Assembly: GCA_024235895.1 (NCBI GenBank)
Contig: JACKLM010000007.1
Span: 223,852 to 287,851, forward strand
DNA: 64,000 nucleotides
Direction: 5' to 3'
Origin: Burkholderiaceae bacterium
GTDB taxonomy: Bacteria; Pseudomonadota; Gammaproteobacteria; Burkholderiales; Burkholderiaceae_C
Shown here: piece after piece, positions 56,253 through 64,000 of the stretch
Layout: the number at the start of each line of letters is the position of its first letter
How positions within the stretch are numbered: the stretch's first letter is position 1
The notes under the pieces: generated by a model
Databases searched by the model: none
The model's input: the letters and a program-made list of their open reading frames with translations, nothing else
Told to the model about the DNA's origin: nothing
Position numbers and translations under genes: made by a program

Positions 56253-56257
56253 CGCTT

Positions 56258-56276
56258 CACGGGGTCTCACCCCGTG
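56258..56276 (+). terminator. Hairpin directly after rng
   Basis: CACGGGG (56258-56264), loop TCTCA, CCCCGTG (56270-56276): a perfect 7-bp stem beginning 6 bp after the rng stop. It probably stabilises or ends the rng transcript; no T-run follows directly. Confidence 0.5.
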
Positions 56277-56277
56277 C

Positions 56278-56334
56278 CAGTTGCCACCCGCAAGCGCCTG
56301 ATTTCCCCGGCGTTTTCGGGTGGCAACTGCTTTT
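56278..56334 (+). terminator. 13-bp inverted repeat followed by CTTTT
   Basis: CAGTTGCCACCCG (56278-56290) and CGGGTGGCAACTG (56317-56329) are perfectly complementary with a 26-nt loop, followed by CTTTT. It is either the rng terminator or a recombination/binding site of the adjoining integrated element. Confidence 0.55.
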
Positions 56335-56371
56335 CGGGGCTCTTGAGGTTCCACCACGTCCCAACAGAATT

Positions 56372-56403
56372 TGGTAGCTGGGATGGTAGCTACGGTGGTA
56401 GCT
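56372..56403. repeat. Three direct repeats of TGGTAGCT at a 12-bp period
   Basis: TGGTAGCT occurs at 56372-56379, 56384-56391 and 56396-56403, each separated by four bases. The array sits 25 bp upstream of the integrase remnant's start. Spaced direct repeats at this position are consistent with arm-type integrase sites or an operator for the integrase gene. Confidence 0.6.
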
Positions 56404-56428
56404 GCGCCGCGGCGGCCAGGAGGCGACG

Positions 56429-56804
56429 ATGGCGGGTGAACGGGGAAAGCTGACGGACCTCCAGATCCGTCACTGGGTGAAGGCGGGCGTGCCGTTGGCC
56501 AAGGCCGATGGCGGTGGGCTGACCTTCACGCTGTCGGCGGGTGGCTCGGCGGGCTGGATCCTGCGCTACAGCTTCGGCGGCCGGCGCCGCGAGCTGACCA
56601 TCGGCCGCTACCCCGACATCGGCCTGGCCGAGGCGCGCGGCATCGCCACCCTCGAGCGCGCCGAGGTGCAGCAGGGCCGCAACCCGGCGGCCGAGAAGCT
56701 GCAAGGCCAAGGCGACCGCCGTGCGCGACTGGACGGTGCTTGACCTGGCCAAGGACTACCGTGCCAAGAAGCTGGTGAGCCCGGCGTGGTTCGCAGGGAA
56801 GGAC
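56429..56804 (+). pseudogene. Tyrosine integrase (DUF4102 N-terminal region), frameshifted and truncated
   Basis: ATG 56429 has AGGAGG upstream. The frame encodes GKLTDLQIRHWVKAGVPLAK, DGGGLTFTLSAGGSAGWILRY, GRRRELTIGRYPDIGLAEAR and RAEVQQGRNPAAEK, the DUF4102 N-terminus of P4-type integrases. At about 56700-56720 the frame shifts; a second frame continues with VRDWTVLDLAKDYRAKKLVSPAW before homology stops. The core and the catalytic R-H-R-Y domain are missing, so the enzyme is dead. It marks an integration event at the 3' side of rng. Confidence 0.85.
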
Positions 56805-57157
56805 GCGGCACAGGCCGCCGGGAATATTCCAGTCTCTGACTTCAGCCCGCGCAAGCATGAGGCGTCGGAACGGGGCTGCCTGATGGGGCGGTACGGGGCA
56901 GTTCCGATGTTGTCCGCCTTGCCTGAGACCGCGTCGGTGGCGGCCGCACCGTCGGCGACCGGGGCTCCGTATGCGCCAGTGACGCCTGACCGACCCGAAC
57001 GACTGATGGGCAATGGCAGCCGGCCCCACCATCGGCATGCGCGGTAACGGCTGCGACGCAAGGCGCAGCGGCGGCCGGGAGAGCGCCTGCACATCGCGTG
57101 CTAAGGGGCGAAGCCCGAGCCGGGTCGCTCGGGAGACCCCCGGTTTACACTTCGTGC
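56805..57157. other. Unassigned spacer between integrase remnant and metal operon
   Basis: About 350 bp with one open frame continuing the integrase remnant's second frame to 57047, with no recognisable protein. A possible -35-like TTTACA is at 57145. No clear metal-responsive operator (CueR-type or CopR-type) could be read. Confidence 0.4.
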
Positions 57158-57514
57158 GTGCTGCGCCGAATCCTGACCCTGCTGCTCTGCGCCTGCCTGT
57201 CCTGGCAGGGCGTCGGTGTCGTCATGGCCAGTGAAGCGCCCTGCCCGATGGAGTCGGAGCTGGAGGCGATGGTGGTCGCCGGCGAACTGAGCGCCGAAGA
57301 CCTGCCCGACTGCTGCAACGACATGCAGACCTGGGCCGACACCGGTCATCTCTGCAAGCAGGGCCTGGACTGCGCCAGTGTTGTGGTGTGGGCGCCGTTG
57401 CCTTTCCTTGGCACGGTTGCAGCAGTCTCGGACTCCGACCGGGCCTTTCGGCCAGGGCCCTCGGCCCTGAGCGCGCCGCCCGGCGCGCCGTGGCGCCCAC
57501 CCACCGGCGCCTGA
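57158..57514 (+). CDS. Small Cys-rich exported protein heading the efflux operon
   Basis: A 118-residue protein, tentatively started at GTG 57158. The signal peptide is LRRILTLLLCACLSWQGVGVVMA. The mature part has a cysteine pattern (PCPM, DCCNDMQTWA, CKQGLDC) that I associate with small proteins at the head of CusCBA-type operons. A periplasmic metal-binding role is plausible. It is followed 126 bp later by the TolC-family gene on the same strand. Start codon and function are uncertain. Confidence 0.65.
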   Translation: MLRRILTLLLCACLSWQGVGVVMASEAPCPMESELEAMVVAGELSAEDLPDCCNDMQTWADTGHLCKQGLDCASVVVWAPLPFLGTVAAVSDSDRAFRPGPSALSAPPGAPWRPPTGA

Positions 57515-57640
57515 TCAAGCGGCGCGCCTACAGCGCGCCCGCCTGACCGCTCGCCGGCGATCTTCGCGCCGGCGGCGGCCGATCAGTCCATGGCCTCGAC
57601 CGCGCGCTGCGCGGCGAGGTCCGCCGGAGTCCTGTCCACC

Positions 57641-59002
57641 ATGGTCCCCATGCCCATGCTGCGGCGCGCGTGCACGCGCCGCTGCCTACTCGATCGACCT
57701 CTGCAGGTCGCACGCTACATGACCCTGTCCCTGCCCCTGGCCGCGGTCGTGGCTTGTGCGCCCACCGATGCAGCGGCAACCGAGCCCCTTTCAGTGCAAG
57801 ACGCGGTCGCGGCTGCCACGGCACGCGCGCTGTCGCCTACGGCCGCAGCCGCTGCCGCCGACGCTGCGCGCGAACGCGCCATCGCTGCCGCCCAGCGCCC
57901 CGACCCCGTGCTGCGCCTGTCGCTGGACAACCTGCCGGTCGACGGCGCCGAGCGCTTCAGCACCACCCGCGACTTCATGACGATGCGCTCCATCGGCCTG
58001 ATGCAGACCTTCACGCGCGCCGACAAGCGCAGCGCCCGCGCCGAGCGCTTCGAGCGCGAAGCCGAGGTCGCACAGGCCGAACGGCAACTGCGGACCGCGG
58101 CGGTGCAGCGTGAGACGGCCGTGGCCTGGTTCGAGCGCCAGGCCGCCGAGCAGCGCCAGGGCGTGCTGCTGGCCCTGCGCGACGAGGCCTCGCGCCAGGT
58201 CGAGGCGGCCGAGGCCGCCTTGCGCAGCGCCCGCGCCACGCCGGCCGACGTGCTGGCGGCCCGCGAGGCCCTGGCCCGGCTGGACCAGTCGCTCACCGAG
58301 GTTCGGTCCGAGGTGGCCAATGCGCGCCGTGCGCTTTCCCGCTGGACTGGCGACGCCCCCGACCGACCGCTTGCAGCCCCGCCAGCCCAGGCCGGACAGG
58401 CCGATGCGCTGCACGCCATGGCTGCGCGCCTGGACGCCCACCCGGACTTGCAGCGGCTCGACGCGAGCGCCGCCGAGGCCGGCGCCGCCGCTGCGGTCGC
58501 CCGTGCCGAGCGGGAGCCCGACTGGAGCGCCGAGCTGATGTTCAGCCAGCGCGGCTCGCGCTACTCAAACATGGTGTCCATCGGCGTCTCGCTGCCGCTG
58601 CCCTGGGACCGCCCGCAGCGGCAGGACCGCGAACTCGCCGCCCGCCTGGCGCAGGCCGAGGCGCTGCGGGCCGAGCGTGAGGAGCTGGCGCGTGAACGCC
58701 GGCTGGAGACCGAGTCCTGGATCGAGGCCTGGCGCGCCGGGCTTGCGCAGATCGCGCTGATCGACCGCGAGCGCGCACCGCTGGCGGCACAGCGCATCGA
58801 GGCCGCGCTGGCGGCCTTCCGCGGCGGGCAGGCACCGCTGTCTGCGGTGCTCGAGGTGCGGCGTGCGGCACTGGCGCTGCAGATGGAACGCATCGACCTG
58901 GAATTGCAGACCGCGCGCCTGTGGGCCCGCCTGGCGTTCCTCATTCCGCAAGACCCCACGGTGTCCGCCGCTCAAACCTCGACCGAGGGAGCCCCGCGAT
59001 GA
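57641..59002 (+). CDS. cusC: TolC-family outer membrane efflux protein (CusC/CzcC-like)
   Basis: Outer-membrane channel of a heavy-metal RND system, 453 residues. A signal peptide precedes ATEPLSVQDAVAAATARALS; the repeated TolC helices appear as QRETAVAWFERQAAEQRQGVLLAL and ERELARERRLETESWIEAWRAGL-like stretches. QRGSRYSNMVSIGVSLPLPW is the usual CusC/CzcC signature. The ATG at 57641 has GGAG 12 bases upstream; other ATGs at 57590, 57650, 57656 and 57719 are possible. It overlaps cusB by 4 bp (ATGA). Confidence 0.9.
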   Translation: MVPMPMLRRACTRRCLLDRPLQVARYMTLSLPLAAVVACAPTDAAATEPLSVQDAVAAATARALSPTAAAAAADAARERAIAAAQRPDPVLRLSLDNLPVDGAERFSTTRDFMTMRSIGLMQTFTRADKRSARAERFEREAEVAQAERQLRTAAVQRETAVAWFERQAAEQRQGVLLALRDEASRQVEAAEAALRSARATPADVLAAREALARLDQSLTEVRSEVANARRALSRWTGDAPDRPLAAPPAQAGQADALHAMAARLDAHPDLQRLDASAAEAGAAAAVARAEREPDWSAELMFSQRGSRYSNMVSIGVSLPLPWDRPQRQDRELAARLAQAEALRAEREELARERRLETESWIEAWRAGLAQIALIDRERAPLAAQRIEAALAAFRGGQAPLSAVLEVRRAALALQMERIDLELQTARLWARLAFLIPQDPTVSAAQTSTEGAPR

Positions 59003-60618
59003 ACGCCAAGACTCTGAAGATCACGTTCGCCGCTGTCGCGGCGCTGGCCGCCGTGGGCGGCGGTGCCTGGTGGCTCGGCATGAGCCAGGGCATGGCCATG
59101 ATGGCCGCGCCCGAAGCCGTGGCTGCCGCAACCGCCGACCCGTCGCAGTGGACGATCCCGCAAGGCGAGGAAGCCACACGCCGCCACATCCGCGACGGCC
59201 TCAAGGCCGGCGACGTCGACCCCGCCACCGGCCTGCGCATCCAGAACTACCACGACCCGATGGTGCCGGGGAAGAACTTCGACGCCCCGGCCAAGTCGCC
59301 GTTCATGGACATGATGCTGGTGCCGCGCTACGCCGGTGGCGGCCAGGGGGCTGCCGATGAAGGCACCGTCAGCGTCAGCCCGCGCGTGCAGCAGAACCTG
59401 GGGCTGCGCACCGCCGAGGTGGTGGCCGGCTCGCTGGCCATGGAGGTGGTCGCCGTCGGCAACGTGGCCTGGAACGAGCGGCTGCAGGAGGTGGTGGCCG
59501 CACGCGCGATGGGCTTTGTCGAGAAGCTGCACGTGCGTGCCACCTTCGACCGGGTGGCCGCGGGCGCGCCGCTGCTGGACCTGTACGTGCCCGACTGGGT
59601 GGCGGCGCAGGAGGACTACCTTGCTGCCGCACGCATGGCCGGGCCGGGCACCGACGCCCTGCGCGATGCGGCCCGCGCACGCATGCGCCAGGTGGGCATG
59701 GACGAGGCGCTGATCGCGCAGGTGGTGCAGCAGCAGCGCGTGCAGGGCCGGGTGACGCTGACGGCGCCCGTGGGCGGCGTGGTGACCGAGCTGATGGCGC
59801 GCGAAGGCGCCACCGTGATGCCCGGCATGCCGCTGCTGCGCCTGCAGGGCACGGCCACGGTCTGGGCCGAGGGCCAGGTGCCGGAGAGCCAGGCGGCGCA
59901 GCTCAAGCCCGGTGCCGCCGTGGTGGCCACCAGCCCGGCAGCGCCGGGGCAGCGCTTCACGGGCCGCGTGCAGGCGCTGCTGCCCGAGGTAGACGCGGCC
60001 ACGCGCACGCTGAAGGCCCGGCTGGAACTGGCCAATCCGTCGGCCCGGCTGGTGCCGGGCATGTTCGTCCAGCTGCGCTTTGCCGAACCCACGCGCGCGA
60101 AGTCGCTGCTGGTGCCGATGGACGCGGTCATCCACACCGGCCGCCGCAGCGTGGTGATGCTGGCCGAGCCCGAAGGCCGCTTCCGGCCGGTGGAGGTGAA
60201 GACGGGGCTGGAGGCGCAGGGACAGACCGAGATCCTGGCCGGCCTGGAACCCGGCCAGCGCGTGGTGCTGGCGGGACAGTTCCTGATCGACTCCGAGGCG
60301 ACCCTGCGGGGCGTGGAAGCGCGGCTGAACCGGGCCCCTGGCGCGGCCGAGGCTGCACCTCTCGCGCCCGAGGCCACCGTGCACCGCACGCCGGCCCGCA
60401 TCGAGGCCATTGAAGGCGACACCGTCACGCTGGACCACCCGCCGATCCCGTCGCTGAAGTGGCCGCAGATGGTGATGGACTTCCGCCTGCCGCCCGCCGA
60501 GCGGCGTCCGCGCGACCTGGCTCCGGGTGAGCAGGTCGAGATCGAGTTCCGCATGCAGGACGGCGACGTGCCGCAGATCACCAGCGTGCAGCGCGTGGCG
60601 CCGGGAGCCGGCAAATGA
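58999..60618 (+). CDS. cusB: CusB-type membrane fusion protein with fused CusF domain
   Basis: Periplasmic adaptor linking the inner-membrane pump and outer-membrane channel. 539 residues. After the membrane anchor, residues 82-111 form a heavy-metal-binding domain (NYHDPMVPGK and SPFMDMMLVPRY). The core has VSVSPRVQQNLGLRTAEV, FVEKLHVRATFDRV, LTAPVGGVVTELMARE and PGMFVQLRF. The last 80 residues match CusF: ARIEAIEGDTVTLDHPPIPS and LKWPQMVMDF, including the Trp and two Met that hold Cu(I)/Ag(I) in CusF. In E. coli CusF is a separate protein; here it is fused. Overlaps at both ends by 4 bp. Confidence 0.95.
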   Translation: MNAKTLKITFAAVAALAAVGGGAWWLGMSQGMAMMAAPEAVAAATADPSQWTIPQGEEATRRHIRDGLKAGDVDPATGLRIQNYHDPMVPGKNFDAPAKSPFMDMMLVPRYAGGGQGAADEGTVSVSPRVQQNLGLRTAEVVAGSLAMEVVAVGNVAWNERLQEVVAARAMGFVEKLHVRATFDRVAAGAPLLDLYVPDWVAAQEDYLAAARMAGPGTDALRDAARARMRQVGMDEALIAQVVQQQRVQGRVTLTAPVGGVVTELMAREGATVMPGMPLLRLQGTATVWAEGQVPESQAAQLKPGAAVVATSPAAPGQRFTGRVQALLPEVDAATRTLKARLELANPSARLVPGMFVQLRFAEPTRAKSLLVPMDAVIHTGRRSVVMLAEPEGRFRPVEVKTGLEAQGQTEILAGLEPGQRVVLAGQFLIDSEATLRGVEARLNRAPGAAEAAPLAPEATVHRTPARIEAIEGDTVTLDHPPIPSLKWPQMVMDFRLPPAERRPRDLAPGEQVEIEFRMQDGDVPQITSVQRVAPGAGK

Positions 60619-63600
60619 TCGCCGCGCTCATCCGCTGGAGCCTCGCCAACCGCTTCCTCGTGCTGCTGGCCAGCGCCCTGCTCACCGCCTGGGGCGTGGT
60701 GGCGCTGTCGCGCACGCCGCTGGACGCGCTGCCTGACCTGTCGGACACGCAGGTCATCATCCGCACCAGCTGGCCGGGGCAGGCGCCGCAGATCGTCGAG
60801 AACCAGGTCACCTACCCGCTGACCACCACCATGCTGTCGGTGCCGGGCACGAAGGCCGTGCGCGGCTTCTCGATGTTCGGCGACAGCTTTGTGTACGTCA
60901 TTTTCGACGACGGGGTGGACCTGTACTGGGCGCGCTCAAGGGTGCTGGAGTACCTCAACCAGGTGCAATCACGCCTGCCCGCCGGGGCGAAGTCATCCAT
61001 CGGGCCGGACGCGACCGGCGTGGGCTGGATCTACCAGTACGCGCTGGTGGACCGCAGCGGCGCCAACGACCTGGCGCAGCTGCGGGCGCTGCAGGACTGG
61101 TTCCTGCGCTTCGAGCTCAAGACCGTGCCCGACGTGGCCGAGGTGGCCAGCGTGGGCGGCATGGTGCGGCAGTACCAGATCGTGCTTGATCCTGACCGGC
61201 TGGCCGCCTACGGTGTCTCTCAGAGCATGGTGGCGTCCGCGGTGGGCCGCGCCAACCAGGAGGCCGGCGGCTCGGTGGTGGAGATAGGCGAGGCCGAGTA
61301 CGCCGTGCGGGCCAATGGCTACCTGAAGACGCTGGACGACTTCCGCGCGATTCCGCTGCGCACCACCGACGCCGGCGTGTCGGTGCGGCTGGGCGATGTG
61401 GCGCGCATCCAGCTGGGCCCCGAGATGCGGCGCGGCATCGGCGAGCTCGACGGTGAAGGCGAGTCGGTGGGTGGCGTCATCGTGATGCGCTCGGGCAAGA
61501 ACGCGCTGCAGACCATCGCCGCCGTCAAGGCACGACTGGCCGAGTTGCAGCGCGGACTGCCCGAGGGCGTGGAGATCGTGCCGGTGTACGACCGCTCCGG
61601 CCTCATCGAGCGCGCCGTGCAGAACCTCTCGACCAAGCTGCTGGAGGAGTTTGCGGTTGTCGCGCTGATCTGCTTTGTGTTCCTCTTTCACCTGCGCAGC
61701 GCGCTGGTGGCCATCGTCTCGCTGCCGCTGGGCGTGCTGGCGGCCTTCATCGTGATGCAGCAGCAGGGCATCAACGCCAACGTGATGTCGCTGGGCGGCA
61801 TCGCGATCGCCATCGGCGCGATGGTGGACGCGGCCATCGTGATGATCGAGAACGCGCACAAGCACCTGGAACAGTGGGAGCACGAGCACCCGGGGCAGGC
61901 GTTACAGGGCGAGGCGCGCTGGCGCGTGATCGGCGACGCGGCGGTGGAGGTCGGGCCGGCGCTGTTCTTCTCGCTGCTGATCATCACGCTGAGCTTCGTG
62001 CCGGTGTTTGCGCTGCAGGCGCAGGAGGGGCGCCTGTTCGCGCCGCTGGCCTACACCAAGACCTACGCGATGGCGGCCGCCGCCGGCCTGGCGGTGACGC
62101 TGGTGCCGGTGCTGATGGGCTATCTCATCCAAGGCCGCATCCCCAGCGAAACGGCCAACCCGCTGAACCGCGTGCTGATCGCGCTGTACCGCCCGGTGCT
62201 CAACGGCGTGCTGAAGGCACCCTGGCTGACGCTGGTCGTTGCCCTGCTGCTGCTGGTGAGCAGCCTGTGGCCGCTGCAGCAGCTGGGCCGCGAGTTCATG
62301 CCGCCGCTGGACGAGGGTGACCTGCTGTACATGCCCACCGCGCTGCCGGGGCTGTCGGCCGGCAAGGCGGCCGAGCTGCTGCAGCAGACCGACCGCCTGA
62401 TCAAGACCGTGCCCGAGGTGCAGAGCGTCTACGGCAAGGCCGGCCGCGCCGAGACCGCCACCGACCCGGCGCCGCTGGAGATGTTCGAGACCACGATCCA
62501 GTTCAAGCCGCGCGAACAGTGGCGGCCGGGCATGACACCCGACCGGCTGGTGGAGGAGCTGGACCGCATCGTGCGTGTGCCGGGCCTGTCGAACATCTGG
62601 GTGCCGCCGATCCGCAACCGCATCGACATGCTGGCCACGGGCATCAAGAGCCCGGTGGGCGTGAAGGTGGCCGGGCCCGACCTGGCCACCATCGACCGTC
62701 TGACGGGCGAGATCGAACGCGCGGTGAAGGCGGTGCCCGGTGTGTCCAGCGCGCTGGCCGAGAGGCTGACTGGCGGGCGCTACATCGACGTCGACATCCG
62801 CCGCGACGCCGCCGCGCGCTACGGGCTGAACATCGCCGACGTGCAGGAGGTGGTGGCCGGCGCCGTGGGCGGCATGAACATCGGCGAGACGGTGGAAGGG
62901 CTGCAGCGTTTCCCGATCAACCTGCGCTACCCACGCGAGGTACGCGACTCGCTGAGCAGCCTGCGCGCGCTGCCCATCGTCACCGCCCGCGGCCAGCGCC
63001 TGGTGCTGGGCGACGTGGCCGAACTGCGCATCAGCGATGGGCCGCCGATGCTGCGCAGCGAGAACGCCCGCCTGGCCGGCTTCGTCTACGTGGACATCCG
63101 CGGCCGCGACCTGCGCGGCGCGGTGCTGGACATGCAGCGTGCGGTGGCCGATCAGGTGAAGCTGCCGGCGGGCTATTCGGTCAGCTGGTCGGGGCAGTTC
63201 GAGTTCCTGGAGCGTGCGACGGCCCAGTTGCAGCTGGTGGTGCCGTTCACGCTGCTGATCATCTTCGTGCTGCTGGTCCTGACCTTCCGGCGGCTGGACG
63301 AGGCGCTGCTGCTGATGCTGACGCTGCCGTTTGCGCTGGTGGGCGGCGTGTGGCTGCTGTGGGCGCTGGGGCACAACCTGTCGGTGGCCAGTGCGGTGGG
63401 CTTCATCGCGCTGGCGGGGGTGGCGGCCGAGTTCGGCGTGATCATGCTGCTGTACCTGAAGCAGGCCTGGCAACGGCGCGTCGACCAGGGCCACGATGGC
63501 GACGCCGACCTGCTGGAGGCCATCCGCGAGGGTGCGGTGCTGCGCGTGCGGCCGAAGGCGATGACCGTGGCGACCATCGTGGCCGGGCTGCTGCCGCTGT

Positions 63601-63782
63601 TCTGGGGTGCGGGCACCGGCAGCGAGGTGATGCAGCGCATCGCAGCGCCGATGGTGGGCGGCATGCTCAGCGCACCACTGCTGTCGATGCTGGTCATCCC
63701 GGCCGCGTACCGGCTGATGCGGCGCCCCCGGCCGCGCAGGCAGCCCGATCTCACCGGAGAAATCGCCCATGAAGCGCCGTGA
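60615..63782 (+). CDS. cusA: CusA-type Cu(I)/Ag(I) efflux RND pump
   Basis: Inner-membrane proton-driven pump that exports Cu(I) and Ag(I). 1055 residues with the 12-helix RND architecture. Residue numbering matches E. coli CusA at key places: Asp405 (GAMVDAAIVMIENAH, codon 61827), and the three metal-binding methionines Met573 (LLYMPTALPG), Met623 (LEMFETTIQF) and Met672 (NRIDMLATGIKSP). This distinguishes it from CzcA. The ATG overlaps cusB (ATGA), and the multicopper oxidase start overlaps its end by 13 bp. Confidence 0.97.
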   Translation: MIAALIRWSLANRFLVLLASALLTAWGVVALSRTPLDALPDLSDTQVIIRTSWPGQAPQIVENQVTYPLTTTMLSVPGTKAVRGFSMFGDSFVYVIFDDGVDLYWARSRVLEYLNQVQSRLPAGAKSSIGPDATGVGWIYQYALVDRSGANDLAQLRALQDWFLRFELKTVPDVAEVASVGGMVRQYQIVLDPDRLAAYGVSQSMVASAVGRANQEAGGSVVEIGEAEYAVRANGYLKTLDDFRAIPLRTTDAGVSVRLGDVARIQLGPEMRRGIGELDGEGESVGGVIVMRSGKNALQTIAAVKARLAELQRGLPEGVEIVPVYDRSGLIERAVQNLSTKLLEEFAVVALICFVFLFHLRSALVAIVSLPLGVLAAFIVMQQQGINANVMSLGGIAIAIGAMVDAAIVMIENAHKHLEQWEHEHPGQALQGEARWRVIGDAAVEVGPALFFSLLIITLSFVPVFALQAQEGRLFAPLAYTKTYAMAAAAGLAVTLVPVLMGYLIQGRIPSETANPLNRVLIALYRPVLNGVLKAPWLTLVVALLLLVSSLWPLQQLGREFMPPLDEGDLLYMPTALPGLSAGKAAELLQQTDRLIKTVPEVQSVYGKAGRAETATDPAPLEMFETTIQFKPREQWRPGMTPDRLVEELDRIVRVPGLSNIWVPPIRNRIDMLATGIKSPVGVKVAGPDLATIDRLTGEIERAVKAVPGVSSALAERLTGGRYIDVDIRRDAAARYGLNIADVQEVVAGAVGGMNIGETVEGLQRFPINLRYPREVRDSLSSLRALPIVTARGQRLVLGDVAELRISDGPPMLRSENARLAGFVYVDIRGRDLRGAVLDMQRAVADQVKLPAGYSVSWSGQFEFLERATAQLQLVVPFTLLIIFVLLVLTFRRLDEALLLMLTLPFALVGGVWLLWALGHNLSVASAVGFIALAGVAAEFGVIMLLYLKQAWQRRVDQGHDGDADLLEAIREGAVLRVRPKAMTVATIVAGLLPLFWGAGTGSEVMQRIAAPMVGGMLSAPLLSMLVIPAAYRLMRRPRPRRQPDLTGEIAHEAP

Positions 63783-64000
63783 ACTCCTGCAGGCCCTGGC
63801 CTGCGCCCCGTTGGCACCGTCGGCGGCCCAGGCCGCCGCGCAGGACGAATCCCGAACGCGCGCGCTGCGCGCGGCGCCGGCCTCGTTGCCTGCCGCGGGT
63901 CTGCCGGCACTCGACACCTGGGCCTTCGACGGCCGCGTGCCGGGCCCGGTGCTGCGCGCCCGTCGTGGCGAGTGGTTCGACCTGACCCTGCACAACGGCC
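63770..64000 (+). CDS. Multicopper oxidase, N-terminal part (runs off window)
   Basis: Only 77 codons are visible. The N-terminus MKRRELLQALACAPLAPSA looks like a Tat signal (twin Arg), then LDTWAFDGRVPGPVLRARRG and LTLHNG, the start of a first cupredoxin domain of CopA/CueO-type enzymes. It probably oxidises Cu(I) in the periplasm, in line with the Cus genes just upstream. ATG 63770 has GGAG 9 bp upstream and overlaps cusA by 13 bp. Confidence 0.82.

Overview
The window comes from a very GC-rich (about 70 percent) betaproteobacterium, most likely order Burkholderiales in the Rubrivivax/Leptothrix/Methylibium neighbourhood. This rests on two gene blocks whose order I recognise from that group: glyA-nrdR-minor pilins-ribD-ribB-ribH-nusB-aminotransferase, and yebC-purD-hemF-nadD-rsfS-rlmH-maf-rng. 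The taxonomic call is inference. Genes are tightly packed, with many 1-4 bp start/stop overlaps.

Layout. 1-4785 (minus): end of a riboflavin/nusB operon; the RibB protein has a decayed GTP cyclohydrolase II half and no riboflavin synthase gene lies in the operon. 5004-5925 (plus): a PEP-CTERM, choice-of-anchor-L secreted protein behind a good sigma-54-type promoter. 6309-11332 (minus): a six-gene type IV minor-pilin operon with oversized PilV and PilX and no pilY1. 11446-14499 (minus): nrdR, glyA and a lytic transglycosylase. 14724-16280: ubiD, followed by a promoter / hairpin series / terminator arrangement that looks like an unannotated small RNA (16533-16669). 16710-28098: GMC oxidoreductase, penicillin-acylase-family hydrolase, BenE transporter, ABC exporter behind a long inverted repeat, two small unknown proteins and a YgiQ-type radical SAM protein.

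28310-32151 (minus): a TonB receptor with a His-rich small exported protein, and a class V aminotransferase. 32351-34070 is a small mobile patch: a broken IS91-type transposase tail, a DUF4258/YgiT toxin-antitoxin pair, a 72-bp integron attC-like site, and a BrnT/BrnA pair with its own near-consensus promoter. No integron integrase is in the window. 34101-38893: unknown membrane proteins (DUF2157/GDYXXLXY, DUF808, VanZ), DUF3016 and PhzF. 38897-48970: glnS, a LytTR two-component module with a 2TM protein, an M14 peptidase, a HerA-like ATPase and an MMPL transporter.

49249-56252 (plus) is the housekeeping block ending with RNase G. Right after it lie two hairpins, three TGGTAGCT repeats and a frameshifted, truncated phage-type integrase, then a copper/silver efflux operon (Cys-rich small protein, CusC, a CusB-CusF fusion, CusA, and the start of a multicopper oxidase) that runs off the right edge. 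I read this as a decayed integrative element that delivered a metal-resistance operon.
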